The translations under genes and the position numbers were made by a program. Below the pieces are notes generated by a model that saw only the letters and a list, made by a program, of their open reading frames with translations, had not been told where the DNA came from and did no database searches. From positions 1 through 7,241 of the forward strand of contig CALWWH010000125.1 of the NCBI GenBank assembly GCA_944385195.1: 7,241 nucleotides of DNA, in the 5' to 3' direction. The DNA comes from an uncultured Oscillospiraceae bacterium. GTDB taxonomy: Bacteria > Bacillota > Clostridia > Oscillospirales > Oscillospiraceae. Positions 1-4,960 of the stretch are shown one piece after another (within the stretch, counting starts at the first letter, position 1; every line of letters starts with the position of its first letter).

Positions 1-1
1 C

Positions 2-997
2 ATCGTCGCCGGCAGCGCGGCGTGTATGAAGTTGGACGGCAGCATCCGCCATCTGGATGAGCAGCGGCTCCTGCCGCCGGATACGGAGCAGATCGTGTCT
101 GAGATCTATGCGGCGGCCGGACGTTCCATGGAGAGCTTTCGCCTGGAGGGGGACGACGATTTCTCCTTCTCTATCGCGGGATTGGCTCGCTTCCGCGTCA
201 ATACATACCGTCAGCGCGGCTCCATGGCGACGGTCATCCGCATCGTGGCCTTTGACATCCCGGACTGGAAGAACCTGGGTATTCCGGAACAGATCATGAG
301 TCTCTCTGAGCTCAGCTCTGGCATGATCTTGGTCACCGGTGTTGCCGGCAGCGGCAAATCGACTACCCAGGCCTGCATCATTGACCGCATCAACCGCACC
401 CGCAGCTGCCATATTGTCACGCTGGAGGACCCTATCGAGTACCTCCACCGCCATCAGAAGAGCATCGTCAGCCAGCGCGAGATCTCCATCGATACGGAGG
501 ACTGTCTGTCGGCCCTGCGGGCATGTCTGCGGCAGGCGCCGGACGTGATCCTCCTGGGTGAGATGCGCGATGCGGAGACCATCCGCACTGCCATTACTGC
601 TGCCGAGACCGGGCACCTGCTTATCGCTACGCTGCACACCAAGGGCGCGGTCAACGCCATCGACCGCATTATCGATTCCTTCCCCAGCGGCCAGCAGGGT
701 CAGATTCGCGTCCAGTTGGCTTCGGTGCTGCGAACGGTAGTCTCCCAGCAGCTGCTGCCGGATGAGAATGGCGGCATGACTCCGGTTTACGAGGTTATGC
801 ATGTCAATAACGCCATCCGCAACCTCATTCGCGACAACAAGACCCACCAAATCGACAATGCCATTGCCCAGGGCGGCCGCGAGGGAATGATCTCCATGGA
901 CCAGTCCCTGCTCAAAAGCTATCACGCTGGCAAGATTAGCAAGGAAACGCTGCTAAACAATGCTGACCATCCGGAGCAGCTGCAAAGAGGCTTATAA
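2..997 (+). CDS. pilT: Type IV pilus retraction ATPase PilT (5' end cut by window edge)
   Basis: This is a hexameric secretion-type ATPase that powers type IV pilus retraction from the cytoplasmic face of the membrane. The frame is open from base 2, and the codons before the first ATG (base 26) already match the family's N-terminal A-G-S...M-x-x-D-G pattern, so the ATG at 26 is probably internal and the true start lies off the left edge. About 331 residues are present against roughly 345-350 for the family, so only some 15-20 are missing. Motifs seen: Walker A GVAGSGKS (338-361), Asp box TLEDPIEY just after it, Walker B PDVILLGEMRD (539-571), His box TGHLLIATLHT (608-640), and the PilT-typical AIRNLIR (812-832) with a downstream KTHQ. 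AIRNLIR and overall length argue for PilT rather than the PilB/GspE extension ATPases. Walker A has V-A where P-T is usual, which is tolerated in P-loops. No other pilus gene is visible. The gene ends at a strong terminator. Confidence 0.93.
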   Translation: MVAGSAACMKLDGSIRHLDEQRLLPPDTEQIVSEIYAAAGRSMESFRLEGDDDFSFSIAGLARFRVNTYRQRGSMATVIRIVAFDIPDWKNLGIPEQIMSLSELSSGMILVTGVAGSGKSTTQACIIDRINRTRSCHIVTLEDPIEYLHRHQKSIVSQREISIDTEDCLSALRACLRQAPDVILLGEMRDAETIRTAITAAETGHLLIATLHTKGAVNAIDRIIDSFPSGQQGQIRVQLASVLRTVVSQQLLPDENGGMTPVYEVMHVNNAIRNLIRDNKTHQIDNAIAQGGREGMISMDQSLLKSYHAGKISKETLLNNADHPEQLQRGL

Positions 998-1007
998 AGA
1001 GACTGAT

Positions 1008-1041
1008 AAAAAGATCCCGACCACACGGTCGGGATCTTTTT
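1008..1041. terminator. Bidirectional rho-independent terminator between pilT and the sortase operon
   Basis: Seen directly: AAAAAGATCCCGACC, loop ACAC, then GGTCGGGATCTTTTT. This is a perfect 15-bp inverted repeat with a 4-base loop, A-rich on the left and T-rich on the right. It reads as stem plus U-tract on both strands, so it can end pilT (+) and the NAT-NAT-sortase operon (-). The sortase TAA stop (1042-1040 on the minus strand) lies in the A/T-tract at the foot of the stem, so there is essentially no 3' UTR on that side. Confidence 0.93.
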
Positions 1042-1936
1042 ACGGTTCTGCTGCCGTGTACGTCTGCACTAGCTTGGCCTGCACTACCCAGCGCGTCGTT
1101 CTGATGCCGGTGCCGGTGCAGGTGGAGAGTGTCAGAATCTGGTTGCCCATCTCCAGGTACATACCTGGGTCCCAGACAGACTGGGACAGGCAGAAATTCA
1201 GGAAATCGCGGGTCATTTGCTCCGAATCAAAGCGGATCAGATAGGTCAGCGAGTAGATCGAAGCCTCGTAGGCGGCAAAAATTTCATACTGGTTGCACTT
1301 GCCGTCGATGGAGAGAAACACATAAGGGTGCTCGTCCCGGTAGGACTTGTCGGCGTAGTATTTTAAAGAGCCAAACATGCTGTCGTCGTTCCAGCGGTGG
1401 CCGTAGACAATGGTGTGAAAGCCGCTCAGATCCGGCTGGCTGGTATAATCGAGAAAAATCGCGCCGGCCTGGTTTTGCTGCAAATCCCAGGTGGTGTTGA
1501 GATAATACTCGTTGTCCTCTGCCTGCAACAAGGGGTAGCTCAGCTCCGTATCCGGGATGGCAATCCAGCCCAGTACGTCGGGGTTTACTACCTGCAGTGC
1601 GGGCAGATCGACCGCCAGCATGGAGTCCACAACAGCCTGGATGGGGTCGCGTTCTTCGGCCACTTCAGGCGCTTCGGTCTCGGGCGCATCCTCTGCGGAG
1701 GGTTCAGCGGGCGCGTCGGAGCTTTCATCAGAGTCCTGAGGGGCTTGGGCTGCGGGAGGATCAGGCTCTGTCGGGTCCATCAGCGAGGGGATTTCTGCAT
1801 GGGCGATCTCGGCGGCGGCGTCGTTGCTCTTGTGCATACGGCCGGTCTGGATATAGTACCGCACCAGCATAAAGACGCTCAGAGCCAGCACCAAGGCCAG
1901 TATAACGCTTAAAATAATGAGGATGCGTCTTTTCAA
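1040..1936 (-). CDS. srtB: Class B sortase, membrane-anchored, TTG start
   Basis: This is a cysteine transpeptidase that cleaves a sorting signal on secreted proteins and joins them to a cell-wall or pilin nucleophile, acting outside the membrane. The product is 298 residues. It has basic residues MKRR, one membrane helix (about 5-27), a long Pro/Glu/Asp/Ala-rich acidic linker (about 48-97), then the sortase barrel from about 100. Catalytic residues are visible: His180 in IVYGH, Cys273 in LTLSTC, Arg282 in RWVV. NPDVLGWI, YPLLQ, NEYYLN, IFLDY and SMFGSL are class B signatures. The start is TTG: an in-frame TAA (the stop of the upstream gene) lies two codons before it, GGAG (1946-1949) sits 9 bases upstream, and no ATG precedes the membrane helix. 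It is the last gene of a three-gene operon after two N-acetyltransferases. No LPXTG- or NPQTN-like substrate is encoded here, so its target is unknown. The srtB symbol reflects class, not orthology to a specific SrtB. Confidence 0.93.
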   Translation of the reverse strand: MKRRILIILSVILALVLALSVFMLVRYYIQTGRMHKSNDAAAEIAHAEIPSLMDPTEPDPPAAQAPQDSDESSDAPAEPSAEDAPETEAPEVAEERDPIQAVVDSMLAVDLPALQVVNPDVLGWIAIPDTELSYPLLQAEDNEYYLNTTWDLQQNQAGAIFLDYTSQPDLSGFHTIVYGHRWNDDSMFGSLKYYADKSYRDEHPYVFLSIDGKCNQYEIFAAYEASIYSLTYLIRFDSEQMTRDFLNFCLSQSVWDPGMYLEMGNQILTLSTCTGTGIRTTRWVVQAKLVQTYTAAEP

Positions 1937-1939
1937 AGC

Positions 1940-2743
1940 TTATCGCTCCAATCCAAAGCGCGATTTAAGGATGGCGGGGACATCGACTTGTTCTGTGATT
2001 GTTTTGACGCCGTTGTGGACTTCGGTGAAGTCACTGTTTCTGAGGCTCAAGTAGCCATCTGGGGTGCGGAGGTTTGCCCAGCGGTTGGTGACGAAGCCGG
2101 AGGTGGGAATAGAGGAGCATTGGTAGCTCAGGGGGGCAAAATCTGCGTCCATGAAAGCGGCCAGGCAGAAAAAGACCACGACCACATCCTCGGGCTCTGC
2201 GGTGTTGTCCTCGCCGATGGCGTTGCCGGCGCCTCTGCGGCGGCTGACGCGATACCATCCGTCTGGGGCCTCGTCGATCCAGTAGGTTTCGCCGTGGAAG
2301 GTCTGGCGTTTGGGGGATAGCTCGATGGCAAAGGGAGCCATGGCTCCGCCGTAACCGACGTCGCAGAAGTAGTGTTTGCCGTCCAGGCGGATGACCACAC
2401 CGCGGTGCATCACGGGGCGGATCTCATCGCTGCGAGCCAGACGGCACATGACGCTGTAGGCGTCGAAGCCGAAGGCGCGGAGCAAGGCGGCGAAAATGCC
2501 GTTGAGCTCGAAGCAGTAGCCCCCGCGATGGCGGGTGACCACTTTGTCGTAGAGACTGGGGATGTCCATGACCACGGGCTCGCCATAGTCACAGCAGCTG
2601 AGATTCTCAAAGGGGACGCTGCACTGGTGGCAATAGACCAGTTCGTTGAGGTTCTCACGGCTCAGTTCGCGGCTGCCGGTGTAGCCAATGCGGGCCAGAT
2701 AGGCCTCCAGATCAGGAAGCGGTTCGTAAATAAACTCTGCCAT
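1940..2743 (-). CDS. nat: Arylamine N-acetyltransferase, second (downstream) tandem copy
   Basis: NAT family enzymes are cytoplasmic. They transfer an acetyl or other acyl group from acyl-CoA to aromatic amines, hydrazines or related acceptors through a cysteine thioester. The product is 267 residues, normal for bacterial NATs. The catalytic triad is complete: Cys77 in RGGYCFELNG, His113 in VMHRG, Asp128 in CDVGYGG; spacings match the family (Cys69/His107/Asp122 in the Salmonella enzyme). VPFENL (43-48) is another NAT signature. By eye about half the residues match the upstream paralogue, with the N-terminal 30 and the triad regions closest. Unlike that copy, it has extra cysteines C38, C41, C50 and C51 near VPFENL. 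The ATG at 2743 follows the first NAT's TGA by a single GCC codon in the same frame; a GGAG lies 12 bases upstream inside that gene. The natural acceptor is unknown; drug- or xenobiotic-amine acetylation is a possibility by family, not shown here. Confidence 0.93.
   Translation of the reverse strand: MAEFIYEPLPDLEAYLARIGYTGSRELSRENLNELVYCHQCSVPFENLSCCDYGEPVVMDIPSLYDKVVTRHRGGYCFELNGIFAALLRAFGFDAYSVMCRLARSDEIRPVMHRGVVIRLDGKHYFCDVGYGGAMAPFAIELSPKRQTFHGETYWIDEAPDGWYRVSRRRGAGNAIGEDNTAEPEDVVVVFFCLAAFMDADFAPLSYQCSSIPTSGFVTNRWANLRTPDGYLSLRNSDFTEVHNGVKTITEQVDVPAILKSRFGLER
1946..1949 (-). promoter_or_regulatory. Ribosome binding site for the TTG-started sortase
   Basis: On the minus strand GGAG precedes the TTG at 1936 by 9 bases and lies inside the last codons of the upstream NAT gene. 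It supports the non-ATG start and suggests translational coupling, because ribosomes ending on the NAT stop (1942-1940) are already at the sortase start. Confidence 0.7.
2675..2704. repeat. 30-bp perfect direct repeat, copy in downstream NAT
   Basis: Bases 2675-2704 are identical to 3500-3529, 825 bases away. The block encodes residues around YLARIGYTGS in both NAT paralogues (minus strand). After one mismatch a further 8 bases (TCCAGATC) also agree. It is a relic of tandem gene duplication or of gene conversion, and a possible site of recombination between the copies. Confidence 0.85.
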
Positions 2744-2746
2744 GGC

Positions 2747-3568
2747 TCAGATGTTCTCCGTGGGGCGGATGTTCATGTACTGTTCCAGCAGGGCTGGGAC
2801 CTCTGCGTCCGTGACCTTGCGGACAGTCTTGACCCCTTTGTCCATAATGACAAAGTCATCACCGATCAGGCTGATGTAGCCGCTGGGGGTGCGCAGGGAG
2901 CACCAGCGCCTCTGGACGAAGATATTATCCCTGACACGGGAGGTTTGGTAGTTGACGGCCTCGTAGTCCTCATCGATGGCAGCGGGGAGGGAGAAGTAGA
3001 GCAGTCCCATATCGTCGCCCTTGTCGGTGGCCTCATCGCCGATGCCATGATGGCGGGCGCGGCAAAGCTCAAACCAGCCCTCTTCCAGATACTTGACCCA
3101 ATAGGTCTCATTCATGACGGTCTGGCGCTTCTCAGAGAGCTCAACCGCGAAGGGGGCCATGGCGCCGCCGAAGCCGACGTCGCAGATGTACTTCTTGCCA
3201 TCAAGACGGATGATCACTGCCCGGTGGGAGATAGGGCGGGGGGGCATGTCAGGGGCGATGATGACGCGCGCCAGACAGGTGTAAGCATCGAAACCCAGAG
3301 TACGCAGCAGGGTAGAGAAGAGGCCGTTGAGCTCAAAGCAGTAGCCGCCGCGGCCGTGGTTGACAACTTTCTCAAAGACATGAGGGATGTCCAGATAGAC
3401 CGTCTCACCATAGGCGCAGCCGGACATATTTTCAAAGGGGACCCTCAGCTGATGGGCGTAGATCAGGGCGTTGAGCGTTTCCAGATTGGGTTCCCGAGAG
3501 CCGGTGTAGCCAATGCGGGCCAGATAGGCGTCCAGATCCGGCAGGGGAGCGTAGCTGAATAGAGGCAT
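2747..3568 (-). CDS. nat: Arylamine N-acetyltransferase, first (promoter-proximal) tandem copy
   Basis: This is the first gene of the minus-strand operon and a paralogue of the gene directly downstream. The product is 273 residues. The triad is intact: Cys77 in RGGYCFELNG, His115 in PISHRAVI, Asp130 in CDVGFGG, plus VPFENM (43-48) in the N-terminal helical domain. The triad implies a working acyl-CoA:amine N-acyltransferase. Compared with its twin it has a two-residue insertion before the catalytic His (APDMPPRPISH), lacks the twin's cysteine cluster, and differs most in residues about 150-215, the region that in NATs helps form the acyl-CoA and acceptor pocket. Different substrates are therefore plausible (inference). 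The ATG at 3568 is preceded by a purine-rich AAGGAA nine bases upstream and by a good promoter. The C-terminus (NIRPTENI) ends at a TGA placed one codon before the next start. Confidence 0.94.
   Translation of the reverse strand: MPLFSYAPLPDLDAYLARIGYTGSREPNLETLNALIYAHQLRVPFENMSGCAYGETVYLDIPHVFEKVVNHGRGGYCFELNGLFSTLLRTLGFDAYTCLARVIIAPDMPPRPISHRAVIIRLDGKKYICDVGFGGAMAPFAVELSEKRQTVMNETYWVKYLEEGWFELCRARHHGIGDEATDKGDDMGLLYFSLPAAIDEDYEAVNYQTSRVRDNIFVQRRWCSLRTPSGYISLIGDDFVIMDKGVKTVRKVTDAEVPALLEQYMNIRPTENI
3500..3529. repeat. 30-bp perfect direct repeat, copy in upstream NAT
   Basis: This is the partner of 2675-2704, identical over all 30 bases at the nucleotide level although the two genes as a whole have diverged strongly. 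It codes for the same N-terminal segment of the NAT protein. Confidence 0.85.
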
Positions 3569-3577
3569 GGCAAGTCA

Positions 3578-3583
3578 TTCCTT
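3578..3583 (-). promoter_or_regulatory. Ribosome binding site of the first NAT gene
   Basis: On the minus strand AAGGAA, directly preceded by a run of A residues, ends 9 bases before the ATG at 3568. It is the best Shine-Dalgarno match in the short leader and fixes this start. Confidence 0.7.
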
Positions 3584-3600
3584 TTTTTAGTATCCTTTAT

Positions 3601-3629
3601 AGTTTACACGCAAATGAAGTGAAGGTCAA
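3601..3629 (-). promoter_or_regulatory. Sigma-A-type promoter of the NAT-NAT-sortase operon
   Basis: Minus strand: -35 TTGACC (3629-3624), 17-base spacer, -10 TAAACT (3606-3601). That is five of six -35 matches and four of six -10 matches at ideal spacing. Transcription should begin near 3593-3595, giving a leader of about 26 bases with no room for a riboswitch. Adjacent runs of six C and six A (3630-3641) lie just upstream of the -35. Confidence 0.75.
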
Positions 3630-3704
3630 CCCCCCAAAAAACCGGGATCTGTTGCATGAAGGCCTCTGCCGCCGGCATGGATGGATTCGTGTGCAGGTTG
3701 CCTA

Positions 3705-3733
3705 TTGACCAATGGGCGTAGCTGTAGTATACT
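3705..3733 (+). promoter_or_regulatory. Sigma-A-type promoter of the URO-D-like gene
   Basis: Plus strand: -35 TTGACC (3705-3710), 17-base spacer, -10 TATACT (3728-3733), five of six matches in each box. The predicted start is near 3740, leaving a leader of about 25 bases. It is divergent from the NAT operon promoter, with the same -35 hexamer and about 75 bases between the two -35 boxes. The -35 is overlapped by a short inverted repeat, ATTG-AC-CAAT (3704-3713), too short to call an operator. Confidence 0.8.
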
Positions 3734-3753
3734 AAAGTAAATCACTATGAAAT

Positions 3754-3758
3754 GAGGT
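3754..3758 (+). promoter_or_regulatory. Ribosome binding site of the URO-D-like gene
   Basis: GAGGT ends six bases before the ATG at 3765, matching the 16S anti-Shine-Dalgarno well and supporting this start. Confidence 0.75.
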
Positions 3759-3764
3759 ACCAAC

Positions 3765-4838
3765 ATGACAAAATACCCCTTCTCCCCGGAGGAGTTGACC
3801 GTTGTCAAGACCTATCCCAGCGCGGGTATGGACCGTATGACTGAGCAGTTTCGCACGCCCATCACCGCCCGTGAGAATCTGCGCGCTTTCGTCAGCGGGC
3901 AGACGCCCTGCTGGATGCCTGACGGCGAGATTGTAAACTTTACCCCCGATATTGTCCCGGATAACATCGCCCGTGCCTTTGTTCAGGAAGCTAAGCCCAT
4001 GACGGATGTGGGTGGCCCGGATATGTTCGGCACCATGTGGGTCTATGATCCCCAGGCCCACGGGTCTATGGTTGTCCCCGGCAATCCTCGTCTGGAGGAT
4101 GCCAACGACTGGCGCGAGGTCATCCCCATGCCAGACGTGGACAGCTGGGACTGGGCTGGCTGCGCAGAGCGCAACAAGGACTATCTCAGCGGCGATGCGC
4201 CGATTTTCACCACCCAGTTCAGCGGCCTGTTTGAGCGCCTGATCTCTTTCATGGACTTCGAGGGCGCCGCGCTGGCCCTGATCGATGAGGATCAGCAGGA
4301 CGCCGTCAAGGAGCTCTTTGAGGCCCTGACCGACGTGTACATCAAGATCTTGGACAAGTTCGTCGATATCTTCCATATTGACGGATACACCTTCCACGAT
4401 GACTGGGGTTCCCAGCGCAGCCCCTTCTTCTCCCGGCAGACCTGGCTGGAGATGATTGCGCCCTATATTAAGAAGCTGGTGGATCATTGCCATGCCCGCG
4501 GCGTCATCTTTGAGCTGCACTCCTGCGGCTGCACCGAGTCCATGATTGACCTGATCTCCTCCATCGGCATTGACATGTGGCGTCCCCAGCCCATGAATGA
4601 CATCGTGAAGATGTATCGTGAGTACGGAGACAAGATCCACTTTGGCTATCGCGTCCCGCTGGTGCCGAGCCCTGGTTCTCCCGGCTCTATGCCTACGGAT
4701 GAAGAGCTCGTTGAGGCCGCCAAGAAGACCATGGAGACCTTCAACATCCCTGGCCGTTACGTCTACACCGGTCCGTACAACCCCCCTGCCTATCGCAAGG
4801 CGCTGTATGAACTGAGCCGTAAGGCCTACGCAAAATAA
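3765..4838 (+). CDS. Uroporphyrinogen decarboxylase (URO-D) superfamily protein, probable methyltransferase-type
   Basis: This is a cytoplasmic TIM-barrel protein of 357 residues. The URO-D superfamily includes HemE (heme synthesis) and the zinc-dependent corrinoid/thiol methyltransferases (MtaA, MtbA, CmuA). Features seen: a URO-D-like start (ITARENLRAFVSGQTPCWMP, about 33-52), DDWGSQRSPFFS (212-223), and LHSCGC with His252 and Cys254 in the His-x-Cys arrangement that binds zinc in MtaA/MtbA. HemE's N-terminal arginine-rich substrate motif is not seen, so it is not a convincing HemE. The third zinc ligand of the methyltransferases, a C-terminal Cys, is absent: there is no cysteine after Cys256, and the equivalent region reads YTGPYNPP. 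It is transcribed alone from its own promoter and terminator. No corrinoid protein, MtaB-like or heme gene lies nearby, so substrate and pathway cannot be named. A methyl-transfer or demethylation role is a family-level inference. Confidence 0.85.
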   Translation: MTKYPFSPEELTVVKTYPSAGMDRMTEQFRTPITARENLRAFVSGQTPCWMPDGEIVNFTPDIVPDNIARAFVQEAKPMTDVGGPDMFGTMWVYDPQAHGSMVVPGNPRLEDANDWREVIPMPDVDSWDWAGCAERNKDYLSGDAPIFTTQFSGLFERLISFMDFEGAALALIDEDQQDAVKELFEALTDVYIKILDKFVDIFHIDGYTFHDDWGSQRSPFFSRQTWLEMIAPYIKKLVDHCHARGVIFELHSCGCTESMIDLISSIGIDMWRPQPMNDIVKMYREYGDKIHFGYRVPLVPSPGSPGSMPTDEELVEAAKKTMETFNIPGRYVYTGPYNPPAYRKALYELSRKAYAK

Positions 4839-4846
4839 AGATTTAC

Positions 4847-4877
4847 AAAAAGCGGCGCATTTTTGCGTCGCTTTTTT
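4847..4877 (+). terminator. Rho-independent terminator after the URO-D-like gene
   Basis: AAAAAGCGGCGCA, a four-T loop, then TGCGTCGCTTTTTT: a 13-bp stem with one G-T wobble, followed by six T, starting 9 bases after the TAA stop. It isolates this gene from the next promoter. Confidence 0.9.
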
Positions 4878-4896
4878 GCATTTACGGCTAAAAAAC

Positions 4897-4925
4897 TTGC
4901 GTATCTTTGGAAGAAGTTGTATAAT
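4897..4925 (+). promoter_or_regulatory. Sigma-A-type promoter of the HD-GYP/PAS gene
   Basis: -35 TTGCGT (4897-4902), 17-base spacer, perfect -10 TATAAT (4920-4925), in an AT-rich gap just after the preceding terminator. Transcription should begin near 4932, leaving a leader of about 25-30 bases, so no cyclic-di-GMP riboswitch can fit. Confidence 0.8.
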
Positions 4926-4960
4926 AGTAAAAATAAAGCCCCCAAAAGGACGTGATGCGC

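Noticed and set aside
1397..1912. 171-codon open frame on the plus strand over the sortase
   Set aside because: It is antisense to the sortase, Gly/Arg-rich shadow composition, no supporting signals.
2372..3562. 396-codon open frame on the plus strand across both NAT genes
   Set aside because: It is antisense to two clearly real NAT genes. Its internal repeats simply mirror the NAT duplication, the composition is Ala/Val/Asp/Gly-rich shadow-like, and it has no promoter or recognisable motif.
3667..3677. Short near-palindrome TGCCGCCGGCA between the divergent promoters, considered as an operator
   Set aside because: Arms of only five bases in GC-rich DNA arise easily by chance and there is no second copy; kept only as context for the divergent-promoter finding.
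3569..3764. Possible riboswitch or small RNA in the divergent intergenic region
   Set aside because: Both predicted leaders are only about 25 bases and no conserved riboswitch core is visible.
3765..4838. Assignment as HemE (heme biosynthetic uroporphyrinogen decarboxylase)
   Set aside because: HemE's N-terminal substrate-binding motif is not seen, the protein has the HSC zinc-type motif of the methyltransferase branch, and no heme genes are adjacent.
4839..4960. Cyclic-di-GMP riboswitch ahead of the HD-GYP gene
   Set aside because: The gap is taken up by a terminator and a promoter; the leader after the predicted start is too short.
4955..4960. ATG at 4955 as start of the HD-GYP protein
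   Set aside because: In frame and only two codons longer, but only 4 bases from the ribosome site; 4961 has more usual spacing. Cannot be excluded.
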